The notes below the pieces were generated by a model. The model did not search any database. It was not told the origin of the DNA and saw only the letters and a program-made list of their open reading frames with translations. 64,000 nt of DNA from Saccharomonospora marina XMU15. GTDB lineage: Bacteria; Actinomycetota; Actinomycetes; Mycobacteriales; Pseudonocardiaceae. Shown piece after piece: positions 16,771 to 25,716 of this stretch (positions within the stretch are counted from its first letter, which is position 1; each line of letters begins with the position of its first letter). Made by a program: the position numbers and the translations under genes. The stretch is taken from positions 2,260,628-2,324,627 of the forward strand of contig NZ_CM001439.1 in the NCBI RefSeq assembly GCF_000244955.1. The letters run 5' to 3'.

Positions 16771-19700
16771 ATGACCTCCGATCTGTATCGGCCCGCGCAT
16801 CCAGTCCGGTTCGTGACCGCCGCGAGTCTCTTCGACGGTCACGACGCCTCGATCAACATCATGCGCCGCATCCTGCAGTCGCAGGGTGCGGAGGTGATCC
16901 ATCTCGGGCACAACCGCTCGGTCGACGAGGTGGTCACGGCGGCTGTGTCCGAGGACGTGCAGGGCGTGGCGATCAGCGCTTACCAGGGCGGGCACGTCGA
17001 GTACTTCAGCTATCTCGTCGAGTCACTGCGGGAGCGCGGCGCCGGGCACGTGCGGGTCTTCGGCGGCGGTGGCGGCGTCATCGTCCGCGAGGAGATCGAA
17101 CTGCTGCACTCGCGCGGCGTCACACGGATCTTCTCTCCCGACGACGGGCTTCAGCTGGGGCTGCCCGGAATGATCAACTCGATGATCCGGGCCTGCGACG
17201 TCGATCTGACCACAACGCAGGCGGGATCGGTCGACACGCTGCTGTCCGGTGATGTGCCGACGCTCGCGCGGGTGATCACTCGCCTGCAGCAGGGTGCGCT
17301 GCCCGCCGAGTGGCAGCAGGCCATTGCCGAGGCCGCGGCGAGGCGGACCGCGCCCGTACTGGGCATTACCGGCACCGGTGGTTCCGGCAAGTCGTCGCTC
17401 ACCGACGAGTTGATCCGACGGTTCCGCCTCGACCAGGAGGACAAGCTCCGCATCGCCGTGCTGGCCATCGACCCGACCCGGCGCAAGGGTGGCGGGGCGC
17501 TGCTGGGCGACCGGATCCGGATGAACAGCCTCGGCGGGCTCGACGCCGGGCGGGTGTTCTTCCGCTCGCTGGCCACCCGCAAGGCGGGAGCCGAGATCCC
17601 GGAGGGCCTGGACGAGGCCATCCTGGCGTGCAAGGCGGCGGGCTACGACCTGGTGATCGTCGAGACCCCCGGCATCGGGCAGGGCGACGCGGGGATCGTC
17701 GACCACGTCGACCACTCGCTGTATGTCATGACGCCGGAATTCGGCGCGGCCTCGCAGCTCGAGAAGATCGACATGCTCGACTTCGCCGATGTCGTGGCGA
17801 TCAACAAGTTCGAGCGCAGGGGCGCGGAGGATGCTCGCAGGGACGTGGCGCGCCAACTGCTGCGTAACCGGGAGGCGTTCGACAGTTCGCCGGACGACAT
17901 GCCCGTCTTCGGCACCTGCGCGGCCAAGTTCAACGACGACGGGGTGACCGCGCTCTACCAGCAGCTACGCGACCTGCTGGCAGGTGAAGGGCTTTCGGTG
18001 TCGCCCGGCGTGCTGGCGAGGGTCGAGGGCAAGGTCTCCAGCGACACCAGCATGGTGATTCCCGCGCACCGTACCCGCTACCTCGCCGACATCGCCGACA
18101 CGGTGCGTCGCTATCACGAACGTACCCGCGCGCAGGTCGCCGCCGTCCGCAGGCGCGAGCACCTCGCCGCGGCCCGAGACGAACTCGCGGCCGAGGGTGC
18201 CGACACCGCCGCCGTGGAGCGGCTGCTCGCCCGCGCGGAGGCCGCGGTGGACGAGGACACGGCCGCGCTGCTGCGGGACTGGGCCGAGTTGGCGCAGTCC
18301 TACCGCGGCGAAGAACTGAGCTTCACCGTGCGCGATCGCGAGATACGCACCTCCCTGTGGCGCGAGACCCTGTCGGGCAACCGGGTGCCGAGGGTCGCGC
18401 TGCCACGCTACGGCGACCCCGCCGAGCTCGTTTCGTTCCTGCGCCGCGAGCACCTGCCCGGCTACTTCCCCTACACGGCGGGGGTGTTCCCCTTCAAGCG
18501 CGACGGCGAGGACCCGGCGCGGATGTTCGCGGGCGAGGGCGACGCCTTCCGCACCAACCGGCGCTTCAAGTACCTCTCCGCCGAGTCCGAGGCCAAGCGG
18601 CTTTCCACCGCGTTCGACTCGGTGACGCTGTACGGCTTCGACCCCGACACGCGCCCGGACATCTACGGCAAGATCGGCACCTCCGGGGTCTCCATCGCCA
18701 CGCTGGACGACATGAAGGCGCTCTACGACGGCTTCGACCTCACAGCGCCCACCACCTCGGTGTCGATGACGATCAACGGGCCCGCGCCGGCGATACTGGC
18801 CTTCTTCCTCAACACGGCCATCGACCAGCGGCTCGATGCCTTCCGCGCCGAACACGGGCGCGAGCCGACGCCGCAGGAGCAGGCCGAGATCCGGGCCTGG
18901 ACGCTGCGCCAGGTGCGGGGCACGGTGCAGGCCGACATCCTCAAGGAGGACCAGGGGCAAAACACCTGCATCTTCTCCACCGAGTTCTCGCTGCGGATGA
19001 TGTCCGACATCCAGGAGTGGTTCATCGCCAACAGCGTGCGTAACTTCTACTCGGTGTCGATCTCCGGCTACCACATCGCCGAGGCGGGGGCCAACCCGAT
19101 CTCGCAGTTGGCGTTCACGCTGGCCAACGGGTTCACCTACGTCGAGTCGTACCTGGCGCGAGGCATGGACGTGGACGACTTCGCGCCCAACCTGTCGTTC
19201 TTCTTCTCCAACGGCATGGACGCCGAGTACTCGGTGATGGGCAGAGTCGCACGCCGCATCTGGGCCATCGCGATGCGCGAGCGCTACGGTGCGGGGGAGC
19301 GCTCGCAGAAGCTCAAGTACCACATCCAGACCTCGGGTCGGTCGCTGCACGCGCAGGAGATGAGCTTCAACGACATCCGCACCACGTTGCAGGCGCTGTG
19401 CGCGCTGTACGACAACGCCAACTCACTGCACACCAACGCCTACGACGAGGCGATCACCACCCCGAGCGAGGCTTCGGTGCGCAGGGCGCTGGCCATCCAG
19501 ATGATCATCAACCAGGAGTGGGGGGTTTCGAAGAACGAGAACCCGCTGCAGGGCTCGTTCATCATCGACGAACTCACCGATCTGGTCGAGGAAGCGGTGC
19601 TGGCCGAGTTCGACCGGATCTCCGCGCGGGGCGGGGTGCTCGGCGCGATGGAGACCGGCTACCAGCGCGGCAAGATCCAGGACGAGTCGATGCGTTACGA

Positions 19701-20016
19701 GCGGCTCAAGCACGACGGCTCGCTTCCGATCATCGGGGTGAACACCTTCCGCAACCCGCATCCCGAGGAGGACGAGGTCCGGGTGGAGTTGGCCAGGGCC
19801 ACCGAGGAGCAGAAGCGCTCGCAACTGGACCGGCTGGCCGACTTCCATCGCAGGCACGATGCCGAGGCGCAGCAGGCGCTGAAGCGGTTGCGGGAGGCCG
19901 CCACGAAGGGCGAGAACGTGTTCGAGGTGCTGATGGACGCGGCGCGGGTGTGCTCGCTCGGCCAGATCACCGAGGCGTTCTTCGAGGTGGGCGGCCAGTA
20001 CCGGCGCAACGTGTAG
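16771..20016 (+). CDS. icmF: Fused isobutyryl-CoA mutase with G-protein chaperone
   Basis: 1081-residue adenosylcobalamin enzyme interconverting isobutyryl-CoA and n-butyryl-CoA (related activity on isovaleryl/pivalyl-CoA is known for the family). Order of domains: B12-binding (SLFDGHDASINI with the lower-ligand His, SAYQGGH, FGGGGG), a MeaB-like GTPase with Walker A TGTGGSGKSSL at about 203, a linker, and the TIM-barrel mutase with FPYTAGVFPFKR, EDPARMF and ETGYQRGKIQD. The FPYTAG segment separates IcmF from methylmalonyl-CoA mutase, which has TMYxxRPWT there. The gene stands alone between an AT-rich promoter and a hairpin terminator. The sterol and branched-acid genes nearby could feed it (inference). 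Confidence 0.95.
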   Translation: MTSDLYRPAHPVRFVTAASLFDGHDASINIMRRILQSQGAEVIHLGHNRSVDEVVTAAVSEDVQGVAISAYQGGHVEYFSYLVESLRERGAGHVRVFGGGGGVIVREEIELLHSRGVTRIFSPDDGLQLGLPGMINSMIRACDVDLTTTQAGSVDTLLSGDVPTLARVITRLQQGALPAEWQQAIAEAAARRTAPVLGITGTGGSGKSSLTDELIRRFRLDQEDKLRIAVLAIDPTRRKGGGALLGDRIRMNSLGGLDAGRVFFRSLATRKAGAEIPEGLDEAILACKAAGYDLVIVETPGIGQGDAGIVDHVDHSLYVMTPEFGAASQLEKIDMLDFADVVAINKFERRGAEDARRDVARQLLRNREAFDSSPDDMPVFGTCAAKFNDDGVTALYQQLRDLLAGEGLSVSPGVLARVEGKVSSDTSMVIPAHRTRYLADIADTVRRYHERTRAQVAAVRRREHLAAARDELAAEGADTAAVERLLARAEAAVDEDTAALLRDWAELAQSYRGEELSFTVRDREIRTSLWRETLSGNRVPRVALPRYGDPAELVSFLRREHLPGYFPYTAGVFPFKRDGEDPARMFAGEGDAFRTNRRFKYLSAESEAKRLSTAFDSVTLYGFDPDTRPDIYGKIGTSGVSIATLDDMKALYDGFDLTAPTTSVSMTINGPAPAILAFFLNTAIDQRLDAFRAEHGREPTPQEQAEIRAWTLRQVRGTVQADILKEDQGQNTCIFSTEFSLRMMSDIQEWFIANSVRNFYSVSISGYHIAEAGANPISQLAFTLANGFTYVESYLARGMDVDDFAPNLSFFFSNGMDAEYSVMGRVARRIWAIAMRERYGAGERSQKLKYHIQTSGRSLHAQEMSFNDIRTTLQALCALYDNANSLHTNAYDEAITTPSEASVRRALAIQMIINQEWGVSKNENPLQGSFIIDELTDLVEEAVLAEFDRISARGGVLGAMETGYQRGKIQDESMRYERLKHDGSLPIIGVNTFRNPHPEEDEVRVELARATEEQKRSQLDRLADFHRRHDAEAQQALKRLREAATKGENVFEVLMDAARVCSLGQITEAFFEVGGQYRRNV

Positions 20017-20034
20017 CGAAGTCGTCACCGGATG

Positions 20035-20063
20035 GTGCCCGCCGGGAACAGACCGGCGGGCAC
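20035..20063. terminator. Hairpin terminator after icmF
   Basis: An 11-bp perfect GC stem (arms 20035-20045 and 20053-20063, core GCCCGCCGG) with loop GAACAGA lies 18 bp after the icmF stop and 17 bp before the next start. No U-tract. Confidence 0.7.
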
Positions 20064-20080
20064 TGGTGGTTGATCAGCAC

Positions 20081-20914
20081 ATGAAGTTCGGTATCGCCAC
20101 GTTCGTGACCGACGAGGGAATCCGCCCGGACGCTCTCGGGGAGGCCGTCGAGGAACGCGGATTCGACTCACTGTTCCTGGCCGAGCACTCCCACATTCCG
20201 GCCAGCAGGCAGACTCCCTACCCAGGCGGGGGCGAGTTGCCGAGGAGCTACTACCGCACCTTCGACCCGTTCGTCGCGCTGACCGCGGCTGCCGTCGCGA
20301 CCCGCGGGCTGCTGCTGGCCACGGGAGTCGCGTTGCTGCCGCAGCGGGATCTCTTCCACACCGCCAAGCAGGTGGCGAGCCTCGACCTGCTCTCCGGCGG
20401 CCGTTTTCTGTTCGGCGTCGGTGTCGGCTGGAACCGCGAGGAGATGCGCAACCACGGCACCGACCCGGCCTCGCGCGGCGCCCTGCTGAGCGAGCAACTG
20501 TCGGCGCTGAAGGAGATCTGGACGCGCGACGAGGCGCGGTTCCACGGCGAGCACATCGACTTCGACCCCATCTACCAGTGGCCCAAACCAGCCAGCAAGC
20601 CCCACCCGCCGATCTACGTCGGCGGCGAGAGCCCCGCGGCCCTCGCCAGGCTCGCCCAGCACGGGAACGGCTGGCTGCCACGGGCGCAGACCACGCCGGA
20701 ACAGATCCGTTCGGCACTGCGCCTGCTCGCCGAACAGGGCAGGCAGGACGTCTCCGTGACGATCTTCGCGGCAGGCCGCGACAGTGGCCTCATCGAGGGC
20801 TGGGCCGAGGCGGGAGTGGAGCGGGTGACGTTCTTCCTGCCGACCAGGCAGAAGGATGACACGCTGCGCCTGCTCGACGAACGCGCCGTGCTGGCGCAGC
20901 GGTACCGCGGGTAG
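20081..20914 (+). CDS. F420-dependent LLM-class oxidoreductase (TIGR03619-like)
   Basis: 277-residue luciferase-like (beta/alpha)8 enzyme expected to bind F420. Typical segments are FLAEHSHIPASRQTPYPGG at the N-terminal side, GVALLPQRDL, FGVGVGWNREEMRNHG and PPIYVGGES. The ATG at 20081 has no strong ribosome site; a GTG 15 bases upstream is possible. It stands between the icmF terminator and another F420-type enzyme on the same strand. The substrate is unknown. Confidence 0.8.
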   Translation: MKFGIATFVTDEGIRPDALGEAVEERGFDSLFLAEHSHIPASRQTPYPGGGELPRSYYRTFDPFVALTAAAVATRGLLLATGVALLPQRDLFHTAKQVASLDLLSGGRFLFGVGVGWNREEMRNHGTDPASRGALLSEQLSALKEIWTRDEARFHGEHIDFDPIYQWPKPASKPHPPIYVGGESPAALARLAQHGNGWLPRAQTTPEQIRSALRLLAEQGRQDVSVTIFAAGRDSGLIEGWAEAGVERVTFFLPTRQKDDTLRLLDERAVLAQRYRG

Positions 20915-20969
20915 GTTTGGTCAGTGGTCCGTACGGCACCACTCGCGTCGACATGGGTTGGAGTTGTCT

Positions 20970-21959
20970 GTGAGTGAGGTTCAGATCGGCATCGCGGCGG
21001 CGCTGGAACAGTTCTCGCCACGCGAGTCCATCGAGTTGGCGGCCCTTGCCGAGCAGCACGGATTCTCCGGACAGATGGCGGCCGACCATTTCCAGCCGTG
21101 GGTGCCCGCGCAAGGTCAGGCGTCGTTCGTCTGGAGCGTGCTGGCCTCACTCGCCGAGAACACCACCGGCGACCTCGGGCCCGGTGTGACGTGCCCGTCG
21201 TTTCGCCAGCACCCGGCCATGGTGGCGCAGGCGGCGGCGACGCTGGAGGCCACCTACCCCGGCAGGACGTGGCTGGGAATCGGCTCCGGCGAAGCGCTGA
21301 ACGAGCACGTCATCGGTGGCTACTGGCCGGAGGCCCCCGAGCGGGTGCGGCGGATGTTCGAGGCGCTGGAAATCATCAACAAGTTGTTCACCGGTAAGGA
21401 CGTCAAGCACAGCGGTGAGTTCTTCAAACTGCACACCACCAGGCTGTGGACGATGCCGGAGGCGCCGCCGCCGATCTACATCGCCTCGGCGGGCCCCTAC
21501 ACCTCGCGCAAGACCGGCGAACTCGCCGACGGCCTGATCACCCCCGGCGCTTCGGTGGAGAAGTTGGCGGGCATCCTCGACAACTTCGGCAAGGGTGCGC
21601 GCAAGGCAGGCAAGGACCCCGACAGCATGCCGAAGCTGTTGCAGGTGCATCTCTCCTGGGCCGACACCGACGAGGAGGCCTGGGACAACGCGATGCGGCA
21701 GTGGCCCAACGGTGGCATGAAGTTCCCCAAGGCCGACGTGCGTTCACCGTTCGACTTCGAGCAGATGGCCAAGCTGGTGCGGAGGGAGGACTTCGAGGGC
21801 CGCATGGTGATCTCGGCGGACCCGGACGTGCATCGGGCCTCGTTGCAGCGCTACATCGACGCCGGGTTCAACCGGATCTACGTGCACAACGTTGGCCGCA
21901 ACCAACAGCGGTGGCTGGAGGTGTTCGGCAGGGAGGTGCTGCCGAAGCTCACCGCCTGA
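20970..21959 (+). CDS. F420-dependent oxidoreductase of the Fgd (glucose-6-phosphate dehydrogenase) family
   Basis: 329-residue LLM-class enzyme closely resembling mycobacterial Fgd1. Residues that bind F420 and carry out catalysis are kept: EQF near the N-terminus, DHFQPW with the catalytic His and Trp, and GSGEALNE. The lysine that contacts the sugar phosphate in Fgd1 (in EIKIS) aligns with histidine here (LQVHLS), so glucose 6-phosphate may not be the substrate. GTG at 20970 is placed 6 bp after GGAG. A divergent specificity such as another hydroxy compound is possible. Confidence 0.78.
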   Translation: MSEVQIGIAAALEQFSPRESIELAALAEQHGFSGQMAADHFQPWVPAQGQASFVWSVLASLAENTTGDLGPGVTCPSFRQHPAMVAQAAATLEATYPGRTWLGIGSGEALNEHVIGGYWPEAPERVRRMFEALEIINKLFTGKDVKHSGEFFKLHTTRLWTMPEAPPPIYIASAGPYTSRKTGELADGLITPGASVEKLAGILDNFGKGARKAGKDPDSMPKLLQVHLSWADTDEEAWDNAMRQWPNGGMKFPKADVRSPFDFEQMAKLVRREDFEGRMVISADPDVHRASLQRYIDAGFNRIYVHNVGRNQQRWLEVFGREVLPKLTA

Positions 21960-22041
21960 CTGCGGAGCGGGCCGTGAATCTTTGCGGCCCGCGTCCACCG
22001 GCTCGGCAAGATCACCGGTTACGGACCGGCTGTGAGGGATC

Positions 22042-22320
22042 GTGGCCGTCACTTATCTGCTGCTGGCGAGGCTGCCGGAGGGTGGCTTGGGCTCCTTCAA
22101 CGCTTACGAACGGGCAGTCCTGCCGCTGCTCGCCGAGTACGGAGGTCGACTCGAGCGCAGGCTGCGTACTCTGGACGACCGAGTCGAGGTCCACCTCATA
22201 ACCTTTCCCGGCAGCGAGGATCTCGCCGCCTATCGAGCTGATGCTCGTCGGCTCGAAGCCGCGCCGTCGCTGGAATCGTCCGGTGCGGAGGTCGAGGTGC
22301 TCGCGGTACGCGAAGTCTAG
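22042..22320 (+). CDS. Small alpha/beta-barrel (DUF1330-like) protein
   Basis: 92-residue protein whose pattern (YLLLARL strand, helix FNAYERAVLPLLAEYGG, strand VEVHLITFPG, helix DLAAYRADARRLEA) fits the dimeric alpha/beta-barrel DUF1330 type. GTG at 22042 lies 5 bp after GAGGG. It is convergent with kstR. Function unknown. Confidence 0.65.
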   Translation: MAVTYLLLARLPEGGLGSFNAYERAVLPLLAEYGGRLERRLRTLDDRVEVHLITFPGSEDLAAYRADARRLEAAPSLESSGAEVEVLAVREV

Positions 22321-22375
22321 CGAGGCGAGTTCCGCGCTACGGGCCTGCCGCCGGTCGAACGGCCACCGTGTCGGT

Positions 22376-23029
22376 TCAGCGCCGGGGTACGGGTTCCTTG
22401 TCCAGCAGCAGGTGCACCGACAACTCCAGGCGGTTGGCCACGTCGGCGGCCGAGGCGCGCCTGGTGACCCACGCGACGAGGTTGGCCATCCAGACGTCGG
22501 CGATCACGTGGAAGACGTCGCGGTCGTGCTCGGTAGGCGACTCGATGCCCATCGCCTTGGCGAACATGTTCTCCAGCCGCCTGCCGACCAGTTCGACCTC
22601 GGCCGCGGCGGTGGTGTCGGCGAACATGAAGGCCCGCACCATCGCTTCGGTCAGGTGCGGGTCGCGCTGCATCAGGCGGGTGTTGCGGCCGAGCACGTAT
22701 AGCACCCGCTCGGTCGGTGTGTCACCGGGAATCGTGCCGCGGTCCAGCTTCTCCTGGGCCCGTTCGAACTCGCGGGCGAGGCCGGAAACCAGTAGGTGGA
22801 TCTTGGAGGGGAAGTACCGGTACAGGGTGCCGAGGGCGACGTCGGCACGCTCGGCGACAGCGCGCATCTGGACGGCGTCGTAGCCGCCCTTGGAGGCGAG
22901 GGCCAGCGTCGCGTCGAGGATGCGCTTGCGCCGGTCGCGCTGCGCGGCCGAGCCCAGTTCCTCGCCGCCGAGTGGGCTCAGGGCGCCGCGGCCCTTGGGT
23001 TGGGTCGGCGCCTTGGGCTTGCTTGCCAT
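22376..23029 (-). CDS. kstR: KstR, TetR-family repressor of sterol catabolism
   Basis: 217-residue repressor closely resembling mycobacterial KstR: ELGSAAQRDRRKRILDAT leads into the HTH (GGYDAVQMRAVAERADV, LGTLYRYFPSKIHLL), and the C-terminal DVWMANLVAWVTRRASA matches. KstR is released from DNA by 3-oxo-sterol-26-oyl-CoA thioesters (family knowledge). The ATG at 23029 is chosen because AGGAG lies 7 bases upstream; the in-frame ATG at 23035 is only 1 base from it. A KstR site 39 bp upstream suggests autoregulation. The divergent neighbour is fadE34, as in Mycobacterium tuberculosis. Confidence 0.95.
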   Translation of the reverse strand: MASKPKAPTQPKGRGALSPLGGEELGSAAQRDRRKRILDATLALASKGGYDAVQMRAVAERADVALGTLYRYFPSKIHLLVSGLAREFERAQEKLDRGTIPGDTPTERVLYVLGRNTRLMQRDPHLTEAMVRAFMFADTTAAAEVELVGRRLENMFAKAMGIESPTEHDRDVFHVIADVWMANLVAWVTRRASAADVANRLELSVHLLLDKEPVPRR

Positions 23030-23067
23030 CGGCATTCTCCTGATCGAAGCTTGATCGAAGCCTGTCG

Positions 23068-23081
23068 CAGAACCTGTTTCA
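23068..23081. promoter_or_regulatory. KstR box, kstR promoter
   Basis: CAGAACCTGTTTCA fits the KstR operator (AAC-N2-GTT core in a 14-bp palindrome). It lies between kstR and fadE34, nearer kstR, and is likely the autoregulatory site. Confidence 0.75.
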
Positions 23082-23145
23082 CTTTCCGTGTTCAGCCTAC
23101 CTAACGATAGGTCACCCCTGCCTCTCGGGCGAACCGGTCAGTGAT

Positions 23146-23159
23146 TGAAACATGTTCTA
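23146..23159. promoter_or_regulatory. KstR box overlapping the fadE34 -10
   Basis: TGAAACATGTTCTA is a KstR operator that overlaps the -10 box TATAGT (23158-23163). The fadE34 GTG follows 6 bp later, so the repressor would cover the promoter of a leaderless transcript. Confidence 0.85.
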
Positions 23160-23169
23160 TAGTTGGGGC

Positions 23170-25275
23170 GTGTCGATCGCGCTTACCGAGGAGCAACGGG
23201 CACTGGCCGACTCCATAACCGACCTGGCAGCCCGCGGCGGGGCGAGCACCGAACTCGCCTCGATCGGATTGTTCGCCATCGCGGTGCCGGAGGAACTCGG
23301 CGGCGCGGGTGCGGAGGTGGCTGATCTCGCCGTCGGGCTGGAACAGGCCGCTTCCGCGCTGCTGCCAGGGCCGGTGTTCGGCAGCGCGCTGGCAGGCCTG
23401 GTGCTGGCCAGGCACGCCGGTGCGGAGCTGGCCAAAGAAGTCGTGCCCGCGTTGGCCGACGGGAGTGCCCGGGCGGCCGTCGCGCTGCGTACCGGCGGGT
23501 TGGTCGGGCGGCGCACACCCGACGGTGGGCTGGTGGTGCATGGCACGACCGGACCGGTGCTTGACGCCGACGAGCGCGCCCACCTGCTGCTGGCCGCGAG
23601 CGTCGAGGGCGAGCCCAACTGGTTCCTGCTCGCGCCGGGGCAGGGCAGCATCACCCGCGCCGAGCCGTTCGACACCACCCGCCCGCTGGCCACGGTGGAA
23701 CTGCCCGAGACCGAGATCGCGCCCTCGGCCGTGCTCGGTACCGCGCCCGTCACCGATCTCGCCGTGACACTGGCCGCCGCCGAAGCCGCGGGTGTCGCCG
23801 GCTGGTGCGTGCGTACCGCCGCCGACTACGCGGGAGTGCGCGAACAGTTCGGCAGGCCCATCGGCTCGTTCCAGGCGGTGAAGCACCTGTGTGCGCAGCT
23901 GCTGTGCCGCGCGGAACTGGCGGTCGCGCTCGCGTGGGATGCCGCTCGGGCTGCTGACACCGACCCCGAGCAGCACGCGCTCGCCGCTGCGGTGGCGGGC
24001 GCAGGCGCGCTCGACGCGGCCGTCGAGAACGCCAAGGACTGCATCCAGGTGCTCGGTGGTATCGGGTTCACCTGGGAACACGACGCACACCGGTACCTGC
24101 GCCGAGCAGTGGCGATGCGGCAGCTGTTCGGAGGCACGGCGTGCTGGCGACGCCGGGCGGGGGAACTGGTGCGAACAGGCGCCCGGCGCAGTCTGAACGT
24201 GGACCTGTCCGCCTACGGCGACGAGGAGTTCGCTCGCCAGGCACGCCGCACGGCCGAGGAGATCGCACGGCTGTCTGCTGCTGAGCAGCGGGCCAGGCTG
24301 GTCGAGACCGGCTACCTCGTGCCGCACTGGCCCAAGCCGTACGGCCTGTCGGCCACCTCCGCCCAGCAACTGATGATCGACGCTGAGTTGAGCCGCGCGG
24401 GCGTTGTCAGGCCGGACCTGGTGATCGGGGCGTGGGCGGTGCCGACGATCCTGCGTCACGGCAGCGACGAGCAGCGCGAGCGGTTCGTCGGACCCACACT
24501 GCGAGGTGAGCTGACCTGGTGCCAGTTGTTCAGCGAGCCCGGCGCGGGTTCCGACCTGGCCTCGCTTCGCACCAGGGCGAGCCGTGTGGACGGCGGCTGG
24601 CGGCTTACCGGGCAGAAGGTGTGGACCTCGCTGGCACACGAGGCCGACTGGGCGATCTGCCTGGCCCGCACCGACCCGGAGGCACCCAAGCACAAGGGCA
24701 TCACGTACTTCCTCGTCGACATGCGCTCGCCCGGCATCGAGGTGCGGCCGCTGCGGGAGATCACCGGCGAAGCGCGGTTCAACGAGGTGTTCCTCGACGA
24801 GGTGTTCGTGCCCGACGACCTCGTCGTGGGCGAGGTGAACGGTGGCTGGCGGCTGGCGCGCACGACGCTGGCCAACGAGCGGGTGGCCATCGGTGGCGGT
24901 TCATCGGTGGGGGACGCGGTCGAGCAGTTGCTCGCCCAACATCCGCGGCTGGACCCGGAGCGGCTCGGTGCGCTCGTGGTGGACGGTACGGCGGTGTCGG
25001 TGCTGGACCTGCGCGACACGCTGCGCAGGCTCGACGGTGGGCAGCCGGGGGCGGAGTCCAGTGTGCGCAAGCTCATCGGGGTGCGGCACAGGCAGGAGAC
25101 CGCGGAGGTGGCACTGGAGGAACACGCCGAGGCCGCCGTCGCCGTGGCCGAGCAGACCTCGGCCGCGCAGCACGAGTTCCTGCTCACCCGTTGCCTGAGC
25201 ATCGCGGGCGGCACGACGCAGGTGTTGCTCAACGTGGTGGCCGAGCGGCTGCTCGGCTTGCCACGTGGCCAATGA
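23170..25275 (+). CDS. fadE34: FadE34-type sterol side-chain acyl-CoA dehydrogenase (fused double ACAD)
   Basis: 701-residue protein made of two acyl-CoA dehydrogenase halves in one chain. The N-terminal half looks degenerate in its flavin site. The C-terminal half has FSEPGAGSDLAS, GQKVWTSLAH, ITGEARFNEVFLDEVFVPD and a final SIAGGTTQVLLNVVAERLL. This layout and length match FadE34 (ChsE3), which dehydrogenates C5-side-chain steroid-CoA thioesters as a homodimer. GTG at 23170 is used: an upstream ATG at 23152 lies inside the KstR box and the -10 box. The transcript appears leaderless. Divergent from kstR, as in mycobacteria. Confidence 0.9.
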   Translation: MSIALTEEQRALADSITDLAARGGASTELASIGLFAIAVPEELGGAGAEVADLAVGLEQAASALLPGPVFGSALAGLVLARHAGAELAKEVVPALADGSARAAVALRTGGLVGRRTPDGGLVVHGTTGPVLDADERAHLLLAASVEGEPNWFLLAPGQGSITRAEPFDTTRPLATVELPETEIAPSAVLGTAPVTDLAVTLAAAEAAGVAGWCVRTAADYAGVREQFGRPIGSFQAVKHLCAQLLCRAELAVALAWDAARAADTDPEQHALAAAVAGAGALDAAVENAKDCIQVLGGIGFTWEHDAHRYLRRAVAMRQLFGGTACWRRRAGELVRTGARRSLNVDLSAYGDEEFARQARRTAEEIARLSAAEQRARLVETGYLVPHWPKPYGLSATSAQQLMIDAELSRAGVVRPDLVIGAWAVPTILRHGSDEQRERFVGPTLRGELTWCQLFSEPGAGSDLASLRTRASRVDGGWRLTGQKVWTSLAHEADWAICLARTDPEAPKHKGITYFLVDMRSPGIEVRPLREITGEARFNEVFLDEVFVPDDLVVGEVNGGWRLARTTLANERVAIGGGSSVGDAVEQLLAQHPRLDPERLGALVVDGTAVSVLDLRDTLRRLDGGQPGAESSVRKLIGVRHRQETAEVALEEHAEAAVAVAEQTSAAQHEFLLTRCLSIAGGTTQVLLNVVAERLLGLPRGQ

Positions 25276-25377
25276 AGACAGACCGAATAGCAGGATCTGG
25301 TAAAGGCTTGGACGCTCCGCTCCGCCGCTCGGTCAGTTCACCGGGCGCGGCTGCCGCCGCCGTAGCTCCGTCGATCG

Positions 25378-25509
25378 CTACTGCAGCCAGGACCGATCGC
25401 TGAAGTCCTCGTCGTCATCCTCTTCCGGTCCGGGGCGGCGTGATGCGGACTGCTGGTCCTCGTCTCGGCGCAACTCCTCGAATTGTTCTTCACCTGCCGA
25501 GGCGGGCAC
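25378..25509 (-). CDS. Small acidic protein, unknown function
   Basis: 43-residue highly acidic peptide (EEQFEELRRDEDQQ, then EEDDDEDFSDRSWLQ) from a GTG at 25509. The C-terminal DFSDRSWL ending is distinctive, while the open frame upstream loses coding character. No ribosome site is evident. It is divergent from, and 1 bp away from, the small membrane ORF at 25511, so at most one of the two may be real. Not recognised. Confidence 0.35.
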   Translation of the reverse strand: MPASAGEEQFEELRRDEDQQSASRRPGPEEDDDEDFSDRSWLQ

Positions 25510-25510
25510 C

Positions 25511-25696
25511 GTGCCCGCACTGGCCGGGGTCGCGATGGCGGGTCTGGTGGTGCTGATCCTGTCGGCGTTCCCGTTCGCGCGGGGCGGTCTCGCCCGAATC
25601 ATCGGTGCGCACACCGCCCCGGAGGGCGGGTCGATTCTGGTCGTGAACCCGAGTGCCGAGTTCCTGGCGGGGTTGCCCGGCGACACGCAGTCGTGA
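25511..25696 (+). CDS. Small membrane protein, unknown function
   Basis: 61-residue frame from GTG 25511 (or ATG 25535) with nearly every third position G or C. One hydrophobic helix (VAMAGLVVLILSAFPFA) is followed by a soluble tail ending FLAGLPGDTQS. The frame continues upstream only as Ser-rich antisense sequence, so the start is near 25511. Function unknown. It could be the remnant of a larger membrane protein. Confidence 0.4.
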   Translation: MPALAGVAMAGLVVLILSAFPFARGGLARIIGAHTAPEGGSILVVNPSAEFLAGLPGDTQS

Positions 25697-25716
25697 GCGC
25701 GATATCCCATTCGCGG

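Noticed and set aside
23152-23170. ATG start for fadE34 at 23152
   Set aside because: It lies inside the KstR box and the -10 element. GTG at 23170 fits a leaderless start.
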